Below, in pieces: positions 38,444-52,789 of a stretch of 64,000 nucleotides of DNA (its first letter is position 1; every line of letters starts with the position of its first letter). The stretch lies in assembly GCF_017303375.1 (NCBI RefSeq), contig NZ_JAFKOH010000002.1, positions 310,001 through 374,000 of the forward strand, in the 5' to 3' direction. Origin of the DNA: Bacillus sp. NTK074B (lineage in GTDB: Bacteria > Bacillota > Bacilli > Bacillales > Bacillaceae_B). Under the pieces are notes generated by a model that searched no databases, was not told the origin of the DNA, and saw only the letters and a program-made list of their open reading frames with translations. The translations under genes were made by a program, and so were the position numbers.

Positions 38444-38665
38444 TTATTCATCAGAATATACTGCTTTGGCATCTCTTTCTTTCATAGACAATTGCCCTGC
38501 ATGAATTTCTTCCAGAGCTTTACCTACGAACTTATGAGAATCATAACGGTTCAAACGATAATCACCCGTATCTTGTAGGTTCCTTGCGCGCTTAGCTGCA
38601 ATACTTACTAGCGAATATTTAGAATCAATCTTTTTCATTAATGAATCAATGGATGGGTTTAACAT
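38444..38665 (-). CDS. rpoZ: RNA polymerase omega subunit
   Basis: Small RNA polymerase subunit that helps fold beta'. It has 73 residues ([21 protein letters not shown] start), with the conserved [10 protein letters not shown] and [10 protein letters not shown] segments. Its start is adjacent to the gmk stop with no gap, a sign of coupling. Confidence 0.97.
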   Translation of the reverse strand: MLNPSIDSLMKKIDSKYSLVSIAAKRARNLQDTGDYRLNRYDSHKFVGKALEEIHAGQLSMKERDAKAVYSDE

Positions 38666-39280
<615 letters not shown>

Positions 39281-39553
39281 TTATTTACCCTGCCCTTCTT
39301 CTACTAAATCCTCTTTATCTGTCAAACGATGAGCAACGGTTTCGGGTTGAACAGCTGAAAGAATTACGTGATCGCTGTCCGTAATAATGACCGCTCTTGT
39401 TCTTCTTCCGTATGTAGCATCAACGAGTGTCCCACGATCCCTTGCATCTTGTATCAGGCGCTTGATCGGGGCTGATTCCGGACTTACAATTGAAATGATC
39501 CGGTTAGCTGAAACGATATTTCCAAATCCTATATTGATGAGCTTGATCGACAT
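39281..39553 (-). CDS. remA: Extracellular matrix regulator RemA (YlzA)
   Basis: A 90-residue DNA-binding protein that activates matrix and osmoprotection genes in B. subtilis. It starts [32 protein letters not shown], the typical family start, with the arginine-rich stretch [22 protein letters not shown]. The ATG at 39553 has TAGGAGGA 6 bases upstream. A strong hairpin lies just before that site. Confidence 0.96.
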   Translation of the reverse strand: MSIKLINIGFGNIVSANRIISIVSPESAPIKRLIQDARDRGTLVDATYGRRTRAVIITDSDHVILSAVQPETVAHRLTDKEDLVEEGQGK

Positions 39554-39572
39554 AACGCTCCTCCTAGTCAAT

Positions 39573-39607
39573 AGTTTAGTTTCGCCGGAATGCCCGGAAA
39601 CTAAACT
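39573..39607 (-). other. Perfect hairpin between yloC and remA
   Basis: AGTTTAGTTTC (39573-39583) and GAAACTAAACT (39597-39607) form a perfect 11-base stem, and CCGG/CCGG inside extends the pairing. No T run follows on the minus strand, so it is not a normal terminator. It overlaps the end of the yloC stop region by a few bases at most and ends about 10 bases before the remA ribosome binding site. Confidence 0.75.
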
Positions 39608-39609
39608 TC

Positions 39610-40485
39610 TTATTCTACATTTTGCACTTGTTCTCTCAGCTTCTCAAGCGTTGATTTCAGTTCTACCACAATGGTGGCAATGAAGGAATCATTTGCTTTT
39701 GAACCAATTGTATTCACTTCCCTGTTCATTTCCTGGATCATGAAATCCAATTTTCTGCCTACAGGGCCTTCATTTGTCAAAGTGGAATGAAAATACTGAA
39801 TATGACTTTTAAGCCTTGTCAATTCTTCGGTGATATCGGATTTATCGGCAAAGACTGCCACTTCCGTAAGGATACGACTTTCGTCAAAAGAATTTTCATT
39901 GTATTCAACGATTTTCTTTCTTAACCGTTCTCTGTAAAGATTGACCACTTCAGGTGCATGATTGGTCAGCTCCACTACGTTCAACTCAAATTGCTCAAGA
40001 TGGGTGAGAAAGTCATTCTTAAGGAGCTCACCTTCTTTCTCCCGCATCCTTCTAAGGTCCGACACGGCTTCATCAACAGCTTTTAATACTAAGTGCTCAA
40101 GCTCTTCATTTTCTTCTTCCATCTCTTCCACCATCACGAATTCTTCTCTGTTTAAGAGGTGGGATAGTTGTACTTCGTCATTTAAAGAGAAGGTTTCTTT
40201 CACTTTAATTACTAACTGATAATAATCTTGAATGAGCTTCCAGTCAATATGCAGGTTTTTATGTACGAGGCCTTCACCGCTGATCGTGATGAAAATATCC
40301 ACTTTCCCTCTTTTAACGCTTTGGGAAACTTGTTTCTTGATTTTATCCTCTAGCTTCAATAATTGACGGGGCATCCTTATATAACACTCACTGAATCTGT
40401 GATTGACGGATTTCATTTCTACCGTTACAGAATGTTGTTCAGACTCCACTTTGCTTCTGCCAAAGCCTGTCATACTGACAACCAT
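39610..40485 (-). CDS. yloC: YicC-family endoribonuclease YloC
   Basis: A 291-residue protein of the YicC/YloC family; relatives have been reported to act as Mn-dependent ribonucleases. Visible family signs are [11 protein letters not shown] at the start, [19 protein letters not shown] (about 25-43) and the C-terminal [27 protein letters not shown]. The start is uncertain: ATG at 40485 (MVVSMTGFG), or a GTG at 40494 with AAAGGA 6 bases upstream. I use the ATG because it lines up with the family N-terminus. Confidence 0.93.
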   Translation of the reverse strand: MVVSMTGFGRSKVESEQHSVTVEMKSVNHRFSECYIRMPRQLLKLEDKIKKQVSQSVKRGKVDIFITISGEGLVHKNLHIDWKLIQDYYQLVIKVKETFSLNDEVQLSHLLNREEFVMVEEMEEENEELEHLVLKAVDEAVSDLRRMREKEGELLKNDFLTHLEQFELNVVELTNHAPEVVNLYRERLRKKIVEYNENSFDESRILTEVAVFADKSDITEELTRLKSHIQYFHSTLTNEGPVGRKLDFMIQEMNREVNTIGSKANDSFIATIVVELKSTLEKLREQVQNVE

Positions 40486-40607
40486 TACGATCACATCCAA
40501 TCCTTTGACGGTTTACGTATGTAGAACAACGCTGATCTTCCTATCTTGTCCTGTTCATTCAGCGAAGGGAACAATCCCTTTTGATCATTACATCATTAAT
40601 TATATAA

Positions 40608-40641
40608 AAAAGGTAATAGAGGATTTTCTCTATTACCTTTT
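40608..40641 (-). terminator. Terminator after yloB
   Basis: A perfect 14-base stem, AAAAGGTAATAGAG with CTCTATTACCTTTT, followed by TTTATATAATT on the minus strand. Confidence 0.85.
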
Positions 40642-40656
40642 GGATTATACCACATT

Positions 40657-43338
40657 TCACTGTTTTTTTCTTGCAAAAAATGACCCTGCAAGCAAAAACG
40701 TCGGAACTGAGCTTAAACCGATGATCAAGAGCCAATCCTTTAACACGATCGGCACTGTATGGAAGATGGGTTGCAGTGATGGTACATAAATGACGATCAG
40801 CATTAATATTAGCGAAGATAATACTGCCCAGACAAGGTACATGTTCCCAAAAGGATTTCTCGAAAACACTGAAACTTCACTACGGCAATCAAATACATGG
40901 ATCAGCTGAGCCATAACCAATGTAGCGAACGCGACGGTTTGGGCATATGCCAGGTGATCAGGGTGGGTCTTGTATGATAGCATAAACGCAAGTAGAGTTG
41001 CCCCTCCGATCAGGAATCCCCTTGATACGACTTTCCAGCCAAGCCCCCTTGCAAACACACCTTCCTTCGGATGTCTCGGTTCCCTCTTCATGACATCATC
41101 TTCCGGCTTATCAAGGCCGAGTGCCATGGCAGGAAGGCCGTCAGTCACAAGATTCACCCATAAAATCTGAATCGGTACCAATGGGAGTGGGAGGGCAAGA
41201 ATCATGGCAAATAGCATGACGAGTATTTCACCGACGTTTGACGCGAGAAGGTACCGAATAAATTTCCGGATATTTTCATAGATATTTCTTCCTTCCTGGA
41301 TCGCTGACTTGATCGTAGCGAAGTTATCATCCAAGAGGACCAACGACGAAGATTCTTTTGCAACGTCTGTACCGGTTATTCCCATGGCCACTCCAATATC
41401 CGAAGATTTAATGGCCGGGGCATCATTTACCCCATCCCCGGTCATCGCTACGACATGCCCCCTATTTTGCAATGCTTTGACGATCTTTAATTTATGTTCT
41501 GGAGACACACGTGCAAACACTGATACTTCATCCACTATTTCTTCAAGTTCATGCACTTCCATTTGATTTAAAGCCTTACCATCGAGGACTCGATCCTTAT
41601 TTTTCAATATTCCCAGCTGTTTCGCAATGGCTTTAGCCGTCAATACATGATCTCCGGTGATCATGACCGTCTTGATGCCGGCTGCACGACACTCTTTTAC
41701 CGCTTGCTTCACTTCCGGCCTTGGAGGATCGATCATTCCTTGTAAACCGATGAAGGTTACGCCTTCTTCAACATCCGTTTCCTTCAATGATTCCACAGTT
41801 CGATCTTTGATCGGTTTATACGCTATGGCAATATTTCGAAGGGCGTTGGATGACATGTCATGTATTGCTTCCTCCACTCTTTCCGTCATTCCGGATGATT
41901 TTCCTTGAAGGCTCCCTTCCCATAGGATCGATTCACTTTTACCTACCAATACATCTGGTGCACCTTTTGTAATAGAAAAGAGTTTTCCATTTTGATCAGC
42001 TACGATGATACTCATCATCTTTCTTGTAGAATCAAACGGGAACTCCTTGACGATCGTAAACTTCTTAAGTAATGAATCCCTGGATAAACCTGCTTTAAGC
42101 CCTGCCACAAGAAGTGCTCCTTCAGTAGGATCTCCATCGACAATAAAGCTTTCTTCACGGGTTACGAGTTCGGCATGGTTACAGAGCATTCCAAACGTCA
42201 ATAATTGCTGTAAGGCATTCTCCCTATGAGGAATGACGCGTCGTTCCCCGTTATAGAATTGGCCGTCCGGGTCGTATCCTGTTCCAGTTACCGTCCACGT
42301 TTTCCCTCCGCTCCACAGATGGGTAACCGTCATTTTATTCTGAGTAAGGGTCCCTGTCTTATCCGAACATATAACCGACGCACACCCTAACGTTTCAACA
42401 GCCGGCAGTTTGCGAACGATTGCCTTCTTTTTGATCATGCGCTGAACACCTAGGGAGAGGGCCACTGTTACAATGGCGGGCAACCCTTCAGGTATGGCTG
42501 CAACGGCTAAAGAAACCCCTGCCAGGAACATGGTATACATATCGTGGCCCTGGATCACACCGATTCCCACCACAAGCGCCGTCAGTACAAGTGCAACCGT
42601 AATGAGGATTTTCCCTAACTCTTCAAGTCTTCTCTGAAGAGGGGTCGTCATGGTTTCAGCTTTTTGAATCATATCTGCGATCTGTCCCATGGCTGTCTTC
42701 ATCCCAATCGAGGTCACGACACCAATCCCGTTTCCTCTTGTGACCATCGTTCCCATAAACGCCATGTTTTCCAAATCTCCAAGGCTCATATTTTCACCAT
42801 TGACAGGTTGAGTGGATTTTGCAACTGGAACTGATTCACCTGTAAGCGCAGATTCCTCTATCTCGAGGTTATTCGCTTCGATAAGGCGGACATCAGCACC
42901 GATTCTGTCTCCGCTGCCAAACCGAATGATATCCCCGATGATGACCTCTTTTGAGACAATCTTCACCCACTTTCCGTCTCTCAATACCGAGACTTGTGGT
43001 GCAGAAAGCTCCTTTAATGCCTGCAGGGATCTTTCTGCTTTCCGCTCTTGGAAAAACCCTAAAAAACCGTTAATAAGTACAATGGCAATGATGGCAATCG
43101 CATCGATGTATTCTCCAAGCAATCCCGAAATGAGCGTGGCTGCCAATAACACGAGAACCATAAAATCCTTGAATTGACTGAAAAACAATAACAAAGCAGA
43201 CTGCTTTTCAGCTTCTTCCAATTGATTGTACCCGAACTGTTTCCGTCTTTCTGTTACATGATCTGTTGAAAGTCCCTCTTGATAATTGGTATTTAATGAC
43301 TGCTCTATGTCCTCTTGTCTCATCTCATGAAATTTCAT
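40657..43338 (-). CDS. yloB: P-type calcium-transporting ATPase
   Basis: Membrane pump of the SERCA-like type IIA group; the B. subtilis counterpart YloB is linked to calcium handling in sporulation. The 893 residues show TGES (166-169) in the actuator domain, PEGLP in the fourth membrane helix (283-287), the phosphorylated Asp326 in DKTGTLT, and TGDGVNDAPA in the P domain. About ten membrane segments are present, two pairs near the N-terminus (52-95, 245-290) and six at the C-terminus. It is divergent from rqcH. Confidence 0.95.
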   Translation of the reverse strand: MKFHEMRQEDIEQSLNTNYQEGLSTDHVTERRKQFGYNQLEEAEKQSALLLFFSQFKDFMVLVLLAATLISGLLGEYIDAIAIIAIVLINGFLGFFQERKAERSLQALKELSAPQVSVLRDGKWVKIVSKEVIIGDIIRFGSGDRIGADVRLIEANNLEIEESALTGESVPVAKSTQPVNGENMSLGDLENMAFMGTMVTRGNGIGVVTSIGMKTAMGQIADMIQKAETMTTPLQRRLEELGKILITVALVLTALVVGIGVIQGHDMYTMFLAGVSLAVAAIPEGLPAIVTVALSLGVQRMIKKKAIVRKLPAVETLGCASVICSDKTGTLTQNKMTVTHLWSGGKTWTVTGTGYDPDGQFYNGERRVIPHRENALQQLLTFGMLCNHAELVTREESFIVDGDPTEGALLVAGLKAGLSRDSLLKKFTIVKEFPFDSTRKMMSIIVADQNGKLFSITKGAPDVLVGKSESILWEGSLQGKSSGMTERVEEAIHDMSSNALRNIAIAYKPIKDRTVESLKETDVEEGVTFIGLQGMIDPPRPEVKQAVKECRAAGIKTVMITGDHVLTAKAIAKQLGILKNKDRVLDGKALNQMEVHELEEIVDEVSVFARVSPEHKLKIVKALQNRGHVVAMTGDGVNDAPAIKSSDIGVAMGITGTDVAKESSSLVLLDDNFATIKSAIQEGRNIYENIRKFIRYLLASNVGEILVMLFAMILALPLPLVPIQILWVNLVTDGLPAMALGLDKPEDDVMKREPRHPKEGVFARGLGWKVVSRGFLIGGATLLAFMLSYKTHPDHLAYAQTVAFATLVMAQLIHVFDCRSEVSVFSRNPFGNMYLVWAVLSSLILMLIVIYVPSLQPIFHTVPIVLKDWLLIIGLSSVPTFLLAGSFFARKKQ

Positions 43339-43399
43339 GCAACCATGTCACTCTCCTCCTGCGATACGAAAAGTTATCCTTCTCATAGCATTCTTATTC

Positions 43400-43428
43400 A
43401 GACTCGTCCTAAAAAATGATATGATTTA
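43400..43428 (+). promoter_or_regulatory. Candidate promoter of rqcH
   Basis: TTCAGA and TATGAT on the plus strand lie 17 bases apart, about 110 bases before the rqcH start. The -35 is weak, so this is tentative. Confidence 0.35.
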
Positions 43429-43447
43429 TGTAGGTTTTGCATTTCAC

Positions 43448-43476
43448 CCTGGAATGAGGACAAATTGCATTCCAGG
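43448..43476. repeat. Perfect inverted repeat in the rqcH-yloB gap
   Basis: CCTGGAATG (43448-43456) and CATTCCAGG (43468-43476) form a perfect 9-base inverted repeat around an 11-base centre. There is no T run on either side, so it is not a terminator. It could be an operator or a leader hairpin. Confidence 0.7.
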
Positions 43477-43538
43477 ACTATTGTAACCTCAGGTAAACGG
43501 ATAAAATGAAATTACACTGAAATTGATTAAAGCAGAGG

Positions 43539-45251
43539 ATGTTATATATGTCATTTGATGGATTATTCACAAGAAATATGACGAAAGAATTGAATGAAAG
43601 CTTATTGCATGGACGTATTAATAAGATACATCAACCATATAAAAACGAAATCATCATGATCATCAGGGCAAACGGGAAAAACCACAAAGTGCTCTTGTCG
43701 GCTCACCCAAGTTATTCACGTATCCAGATAACCAACGAAAACTATGAAAACCCTTCTGTTCCACCGATGTTCTGTATGCTGTTACGAAAACACCTTGAAG
43801 GATACATCATTGAAGGCATCAATCAGGTTGAATTGGATCGGATGGTTATTTTCGAAGTGAAAGGAAGAAATGAAATTGGTGATATTTCATACAAACAATT
43901 AATCATTGAGATCATGGGACGACATAGTAATATTATCCTCGTGGATAAAGGACGAAATATGATCCTTGATAGCATCAAACATATTTCACCAAGCATGAAT
44001 ACACATCGTACTGTATTACCTGGCCATGTGTATGTACTGCCACCCCAACAGGATAAAAAAGATCCATTTGAAGCTACGAAGGATGATGTCCTGAGTGCCC
44101 TTGATTTCAATTCGGGAAAGCTCGACAAACAGATCGTTCAATCTTTCGCAGGAATTTCTCCTCTTTATGCGAAAGAAGTCATCCACCGGGCAGGGATCGG
44201 AAACCAGTCAACCATCGCTGAATCATTCTTATCTTTGATTCATCATGCAAAAACTTTTGACATGAATCCTACCCTTATCACTGGCGAGAAAGAAACGTTC
44301 TACTGGATGGCCCTTGATCATCTGAAGGGTGAAAAGCATACCTTTCCTTCTTTAAGTGAATTGCTGGACCGATTCTTCTATCAAAAAGCTGCACGGGATC
44401 GCGTCAAGCAACAAGGAAATGACCTGGAGCGCTTCATCCGAAACGAACAGGATAAAAATACCAATAAAATCGAGAAGTTAAAGAAGACGCTAGAGGACGC
44501 TCAACAGGCTGACCGCTATCAATTACTCGGCGAACTCCTTACATCGAACCTATACGCAGTGGAACGGGGTATGACGGAGGTCAGCGTAGTTAATTATTAT
44601 GATGAAAATGGGGAAAGTATAACGATTCCACTAAATCCTCAAAAATCACCCTCTGATAACGCACAGAATTATTTCTCCCGTTATCAGAAAGCGAAAAATG
44701 CCATTAAGATCGTTCATGAGCAAATTGAAAAAGCTCAGGATGAAATTGTCTACCTTGAGCAATTGCTTCAACAGTTAGAATCTGCTTCTACGAAAGATGT
44801 GGAAGAAATCAGGGAAGAGCTCGAGGAAGAAGGTTACCTGAGAATCCGTAAGCAGACGAAAAAGAAAAAATCCATTGCCAAGCCTGTCCTTGAACAGTAC
44901 ACTTCAAGTGACGGTACACAAATTCTTGTTGGGAAAAACAACAAGCAAAACGACTACTTAACCAGCAGGGTCGCTGGAAGAGAAGAGATCTGGCTTCATA
45001 CAAAGGATATACCTGGCTCACATGTTGTCATCAAGAATCCAAACCCTTCTGAACAAACCATCAAGGAAGCGGCCAATATTGCTGCCTACTTCAGTAAGGC
45101 ACGTGAATCAAGTTCGGTTCCGGTAGATTTCACAGAAGTCAAACAGGTAAAGAAACCAAAAGGCGCAAAGCCGGGGTTTGTCATATATGACGGTCAGCAA
45201 ACCTTGTATGTAACACCTGATTTAGATTTGGTTCGATCGTTGAAAGATTAA
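43539..45251 (+). CDS. rqcH: Ribosome quality control protein RqcH (NFACT family, YloA)
   Basis: Adds alanine tails to nascent chains on stalled 50S subunits; older names include fibronectin-binding protein and YloA. The 570 residues begin [22 protein letters not shown]. Domains in order: NFACT-N (1-200), helix-hairpin-helix region, two long coiled-coil segments (about 300-430, lysine/glutamate rich) and the C-terminal NFACT-R domain (about 450-560, with [14 protein letters not shown] and [17 protein letters not shown]). The ATG at 43539 has AGAGGATG before it; a second ATG at 43548 (MSFDGLF) is equally likely as the true start. It is the only confident plus-strand gene here. Confidence 0.96.
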   Translation: MLYMSFDGLFTRNMTKELNESLLHGRINKIHQPYKNEIIMIIRANGKNHKVLLSAHPSYSRIQITNENYENPSVPPMFCMLLRKHLEGYIIEGINQVELDRMVIFEVKGRNEIGDISYKQLIIEIMGRHSNIILVDKGRNMILDSIKHISPSMNTHRTVLPGHVYVLPPQQDKKDPFEATKDDVLSALDFNSGKLDKQIVQSFAGISPLYAKEVIHRAGIGNQSTIAESFLSLIHHAKTFDMNPTLITGEKETFYWMALDHLKGEKHTFPSLSELLDRFFYQKAARDRVKQQGNDLERFIRNEQDKNTNKIEKLKKTLEDAQQADRYQLLGELLTSNLYAVERGMTEVSVVNYYDENGESITIPLNPQKSPSDNAQNYFSRYQKAKNAIKIVHEQIEKAQDEIVYLEQLLQQLESASTKDVEEIREELEEEGYLRIRKQTKKKKSIAKPVLEQYTSSDGTQILVGKNNKQNDYLTSRVAGREEIWLHTKDIPGSHVVIKNPNPSEQTIKEAANIAAYFSKARESSSVPVDFTEVKQVKKPKGAKPGFVIYDGQQTLYVTPDLDLVRSLKD

Positions 45252-45262
45252 TATCGAGAGGA

Positions 45263-45309
45263 AACACTTTCACTAAGTCATACTGTACTGGAGTGAGAGT
45301 GTTTTTTGT
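45263..45309 (+). terminator. Terminator after rqcH
   Basis: AACACTTTCACT pairs with AGTGAGAGTGTT with one mismatch; TTTTTTGTTTTGG is the T-rich end on the plus strand. Confidence 0.7.
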
Positions 45310-45452
45310 TTTGGGCATATTATCTGAGGGACAGGATTTGTTGAGCATTCTGTCAAGCAGCCAAGGTATTGATACTTTTTTAAAAGATCTTCAGCGGGTA
45401 TGCCTAGCAAACAGAAGATGGGAAATGAGTTCTTCCCTTCGCAAAACATAAG

Positions 45453-45476
45453 AAGCAACTCACAAATGAGTTGCTT
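45453..45476 (-). terminator. Terminator of the pyr operon
   Basis: AAGCAACTCA and TGAGTTGCTT form a perfect 10-base stem with a 4-base loop; CTTATGTTTTG follows on the minus strand. The 230 bases between pyrE and rqcH contain only this and the rqcH terminator; a 69-codon open frame there is not credible. Confidence 0.8.
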
Positions 45477-45482
45477 TCCCAC

Positions 45483-46102
45483 TTAACTTCTCCAATTTTC
45501 CGGATCTTCTTTCCATCTCTTCAATTGTTCTAACTCATCTTCACGGATGATTTCATTCTGGAGCGCTACATCCAATAAACTTGAATAATCTGAAAGAGCA
45601 TAGGATGTTATATCTTGTTCTTTAAGCATCCTTTTCCCTTTATCCAATTCATATGTGAAGATCGCGACTACTCCTAATACGTCACATCCCGCTTCCCTTA
45701 GGGCTTTAACCGCTGTTATACAGCTTCCTCCCGTTGAGATAAGGTCTTCCACTACGACCACCTTTTGCCCGGCAGACGCAATTCCTTCAATCTGTTTTCC
45801 TTTTCCGTGGGCTTTAGCTTTTGATCTGACATAGCACATAGGGAGGTTTAAATTATCACTTACCCACGCAGCGTGTGGGATTCCCGCCGTTGCTGTTCCT
45901 GCAATGACTTCTGCATCAGGGAAATGCTGCCGGATCATCTCTGACAGCCCCTCTGCGATGCTATTCCTTACTGAAGGATATGATAGTGTCAGTCGATTAT
46001 CACAATAGATGGGTGACTTTATTCCAGATGACCACGTAAACGGTTCCTCGGGGTTTAAAAATACTGCTTTGATGTCTAATAATTTTCTGGCTATTTCTTG
46101 TT

Positions 46103-46106
<4 letters not shown>
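45483..46106 (-). CDS. pyrE: Orotate phosphoribosyltransferase
   Basis: Makes orotidine 5'-phosphate from orotate and PRPP. The 207 residues (ATG at 46106, [20 protein letters not shown], with GGGAGGG before it) carry the PRPP-binding signature [18 protein letters not shown] (about 120-137) and the catalytic-loop segment [15 protein letters not shown]. It overlaps pyrF by 4 bases and is the last pyr gene. Confidence 0.98.
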
Positions 46107-48492
<2,386 letters not shown>

Positions 48493-48496
<4 letters not shown>

Positions 48497-51400
48497 TGAA
48501 ACACCGCCTCTTTCGCTTTCAATTGTCCCGGCAGCGCCTCAGCAGAGAACGTCATGGATTCAATCACTCTCAGAATGGCTTCTGCAGTGTCCAGTGATGT
48601 TAGGCATGGTATGCCATTTTCTACTGATTCCCTTCGAATTTTGAACCCATCACGTGCAGGCTGTTTTCCTTTTGTCAAGGTATTGATGACAAGCTGTGTT
48701 TCTCCGCTCTGGATAATATCCAATAATGTAGGACCGCTGGATCCGATCTTATCCACTTCACGAACAGCGATACCTGCTTTTGTCAGATGCTCAGCCGTAC
48801 CCTTTGTTGCAAGGATTTGATAGCCGATATCGATGAATCGTTGAGCCAAAAGCACCGCTTCGTCTTTGTCTTTATCCGCAACGGTCATAAGCACAGAGCC
48901 ATATTCCTTCATTTGCATGCCAGCTGCAACCATTCCTTTATAGAGGGCTTTTTCCAATGTGAAATCTTTCCCCATTACTTCACCTGTAGATTTCATTTCA
49001 GGCCCGAGAGTAATGTCCACTCTCCTTAGTTTGGCAAAAGAGAAGACTGGAACTTTCACGTACACACCTTGCTTTTCAGGAATTAGCCCCGACGTGTAAC
49101 CTTGTTCCTTCAAGGAAATCCCGAGGATCGATTTGGTCGCAATATTGGCCATCGGTACATTCGTGATCTTACTGATGAATGGTACTGTTCGGCTGGAACG
49201 CGGATTCACTTCCAGGACGAAGACCTCACCTTTTGAAATGACATATTGAATGTTCAAGAGGCCTACAATGTTTAAGCCTTTTGCGAGTCGAGTCGTGTAA
49301 TCGGCAATGGTTTGCTTTTGTTCTGGAGTCAGCTGCTGTGGGGGATACACCGCAATCGAATCACCTGAGTGGACCCCTGCCCGCTCGATATGCTCCATGA
49401 TTCCAGGTATCACGACGTCTGTTCCATCGGAAATGGCATCCACTTCAATTTCTTTCCCGATTAGGTAGCGGTCAATTAATACCGGGTGCTGCGGGTTGAC
49501 CTTTACAGCATTCTTCATATACATCAGAAGCTCTTCTTCACGGTAAACGATTTCCATTGCCCTTCCGCCGAGAACGTATGAAGGCCTGACAAGGACCGGA
49601 TAACCGATGTTGCTAGCAATGGATAAGGCACCTTCCACAGATACTGCCGTTTTCCCTTTTGGCTGAGGAACTCCCAGTTCGTTCAGAGTATGTTCAAATT
49701 TATCCCGGTTCTCTGCTCTGTCGAGATCCTCAAGTGTTGTCCCGAGAATCGTGACACCCCGTTTGACCAACTCATCTGCGAGATTAATGGCCGTCTGTCC
49801 ACCAAACTGCACTACGACGCCCTTAGGTTTTTCAAGATCAATGATATGCATGACATCTTCTACCGTCAGAGGCTCGAAGTATAATTTATCCGAAATACTG
49901 AAGTCAGTCGATACCGTTTCCGGGTTGTTATTCACAATGATCGCTTCATAACCTGCTTCTTTAATTGCCCATACTGAGTGAACTGTTGCGTAATCAAACT
50001 CTACACCCTGTCCGATCCTGATCGGACCCGAACCAAGTACGATGACGCTCTCACGTTCCGTGACTCTGGATTCGTTCTCATCTTCATAGGTGCCGTAGAA
50101 GTACCGCGTTTCTGATTCAAACTCTGCGGCGCAAGTATCGACCATTTTATAAACAGGAGTTAGGTGATTTTCTTTTCTCCAGTTAAACACATCTGCTTCT
50201 GACCTCTCCCATAGCTTTGCCACGGTGATATCCGAAAAGCCCATGCGCTTAGCTTTTTGACCGATTTCAAAGCTGAAAGGATTCTGAGATAATTCCTTTT
50301 CAAACTCTACGATTCTATTCATTTTATATAAGAAGAAAAGATCGATTTTACTCCATTCATGTATGGTTTCAATTGTTACACCTCTTCTAAGAGCTTCACC
50401 GATGTAGAAAAGGCGTTCATCCCCGGCCTTTCGAATCCTTTTCTCGATCCACTCGTCCGTAAATTGGTGTGCATCACTGAGTTCCATGTGATATGTGTTG
50501 CTTTCAAGTGATCGGATCGCTTTCAGAAGTGACTCTTCGAATGTTCTTCCAATCGCCATTACCTCTCCTGTTGCCTTCATTTGGGTACCCAGGTTACGCT
50601 TGGCAGCTTCGAATTTATCAAATGGCCATCTTGGAATTTTAGTCACTACATAGTCAAGGGCAGGTTCGAATGATGCATATGTTTTACCTGTAACAGGATT
50701 CATCATTTCATCCAGGGTAAGACCGACCGCTATCTTGGCCGCAAGCTTCGCGATTGGATAGCCAGTCGCTTTAGAAGCAAGGGCAGAAGACCTGCTTACC
50801 CTTGGATTCACTTCAATGATATAGTACTGGAAGCTGTCAGGATCAAGGGCAAGCTGAACGTTACAGCCTCCTTCTATCCCCAACTCCCGGATGATATTCA
50901 AACTTGTATTTCGAAGCATCTGATACTCACGGTCACTTAAGGTCTGACTTGGTGCTACCACAATCGAATCTCCCGTATGAATTCCAACTGGATCGATGTT
51001 TTCCATGTTACACACCACGATTGCATTATCTGCTGCATCTCTCATAACCTCGTACTCTATTTCCTTGAAGCCGGCAATACTTTTTTCCAACAGGCACTGA
51101 GTTACCGGGCTGTATTTCAATCCCGAGCTGACGATCTCGACCAATTCGTCTTCATTGTGACAGATCCCACCGCCGGTTCCTCCCAGTGTATAAGCAGGAC
51201 GGACGATGACTGGATAGCCAATTTCATTCACAAATTGATAAGCTTCATCCAATGAATGAATGATTTCACTATCCGGAACGGGCTCTCCCATTTCATTCAT
51301 TAAATTCCTGAACAAGTCACGGTCTTCCGCTTTCTCGATGGCCGAAAGCTTCGTCCCGAGAATTTCCACTCCGCATTCTTCCAATACCCCTGATTGAGCA

Positions 51401-51705
51401 AGTTCTACAGCCAGGTTCAACCCCGTTTGACCACCTAATGTAGGCAGCAGTGCATCCGGTCGTTCTTTACGGATAATCCTGCTGACAAACTCCAATGTCA
51501 ACGGTTCGATGTATACTTTATCAGCCATTTCGGCATCCGTCATGATTGTTGCAGGGTTCGAGTTCACCAGGATTACCCGGTAACCCTCCTCTTTTAAGGC
51601 GATGCATGCTTGCGTTCCCGCATAGTCGAATTCTGCCGCCTGTCCAATAATGATGGGCCCGCTTCCGATAACTAAGATGGTTTTAATGTCAGTACGTTTA
51701 GGCAT
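48493..51705 (-). CDS. carB: Carbamoyl phosphate synthase large subunit (pyrimidine type)
   Basis: Makes carbamoyl phosphate from ammonia, bicarbonate and two ATP. The 1070 residues show the duplicated ATP-grasp structure: [20 protein letters not shown] near the start and [20 protein letters not shown] near residue 556, with [17 protein letters not shown] and [17 protein letters not shown] as the paired grasp motifs. The C-terminal allosteric domain (about 935-1070, with [13 protein letters not shown]) is present. This is the pyrAB gene of Bacillus. It overlaps carA by 8 bases. Confidence 0.98.
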
Positions 51706-52789
51706 GTTGAAGCTCCTTTCTTTTCTCTTCTTTCATAAGTTGTAAGAAATCATCGAATAAGTAATTAGAATCTTCTGGTCCGGGAGATGCTTCAGGGTGA
51801 TACTGAACCGTAAAGGCCGGGAAATCCAAGTGCTTCAATCCTTCTACCGATCCATCGTTTATTGCAGTATGGGTCACCTGCAGTCTCGAACCCGCTAACG
51901 ATTTTTCATCTACTGCATAGCCATGGTTCTGTGAGGTCAGCGCGACTTTCCCAGTTTTCAAATCTTTGACCGGATGGTTGCCTCCCCTGTGACCGAACTT
52001 CATTTTGAAAGAGTCTCCACCACAAGCGAGAGCAAATAATTGATGACCTAAGCAGATGCCGAAGAGTGGAATTTCACCCAGAATCTCCTTGATCGTTTCG
52101 ACCGCTTCGGGTACATCCTTCGGATCCCCAGGTCCATTCGATAACATGATTCCGTCAGGCTGCAGGCGTCTTATTTCTTCTGCAGAAGTGTCATAAGGAA
52201 CCACGATCACATCACAATCACGCTTATTTAATTCCCGTAAGATTCCATGCTTCATACCGAAATCCATCAACACGACGCGATAGCCTCTTCCCGGGCTTGC
52301 ATAAGCTGTTTTCGTAGAAACCTGTTTTACCTGGTCATTCCTAAGGGTTGTATCCTGTAATTTATCCAGCATGTCTTGTGGATTTAATTCAGCAGAGCAG
52401 ATGATGCCTTTCATGGCTCCATGCTTTCTGATGATCCTTGTTAACTTTCTGGTGTCGATATCAGAAATTCCTGGAATTCTTTTTATTTTTAATAATTCAT
52501 CCAATGTGGATTCATTTCTCCAGTTAGAAGGGAAGTCTGCCACTTCTCTCACAATGAATGCTTTAATGGCTGGAGAGATCGATTCAAAATCGTCCCGGTT
52601 TATTCCATAGTTCCCTACAAGCGGGTAGGTCAGGGTTACAAGCTGTCCGCAATAGGAAGGATCGGATAGAATCTCCTGGTAGCCAGTCATGCTCGTATTG
52701 AATACAACTTCACCAATACTTTCTTCATTTGCTCCAAATCCTTCTCCCACGAAAACTGTTCCATCGTCTAAAATGAGTTGTCTTTTCAT
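51698..52789 (-). CDS. carA: Carbamoyl phosphate synthase small subunit (pyrimidine type)
   Basis: Glutaminase subunit that feeds ammonia to CarB. The 363 residues have the N-terminal domain and a class I amidotransferase domain with the nucleophile in [16 protein letters not shown] (Cys near 241) and the His-x-Glu pair in [15 protein letters not shown] near 325. This is pyrAA of Bacillus. It overlaps pyrC by 4 bases. Confidence 0.98.
   Translation of the reverse strand: MKRQLILDDGTVFVGEGFGANEESIGEVVFNTSMTGYQEILSDPSYCGQLVTLTYPLVGNYGINRDDFESISPAIKAFIVREVADFPSNWRNESTLDELLKIKRIPGISDIDTRKLTRIIRKHGAMKGIICSAELNPQDMLDKLQDTTLRNDQVKQVSTKTAYASPGRGYRVVLMDFGMKHGILRELNKRDCDVIVVPYDTSAEEIRRLQPDGIMLSNGPGDPKDVPEAVETIKEILGEIPLFGICLGHQLFALACGGDSFKMKFGHRGGNHPVKDLKTGKVALTSQNHGYAVDEKSLAGSRLQVTHTAINDGSVEGLKHLDFPAFTVQYHPEASPGPEDSNYLFDDFLQLMKEEKRKELQHA

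Noticed and set aside
40644..40654. Extended -10 promoter (TGGTATAAT on the minus strand) between yloB and yloC
   Set aside because: The start site would fall inside the perfect yloB terminator stem, so a transcript from it would probably end at once.
45273..45482. 69-codon minus-strand open frame between pyrE and rqcH
   Set aside because: It covers both converging terminators and has no plausible ribosome binding site or family likeness.
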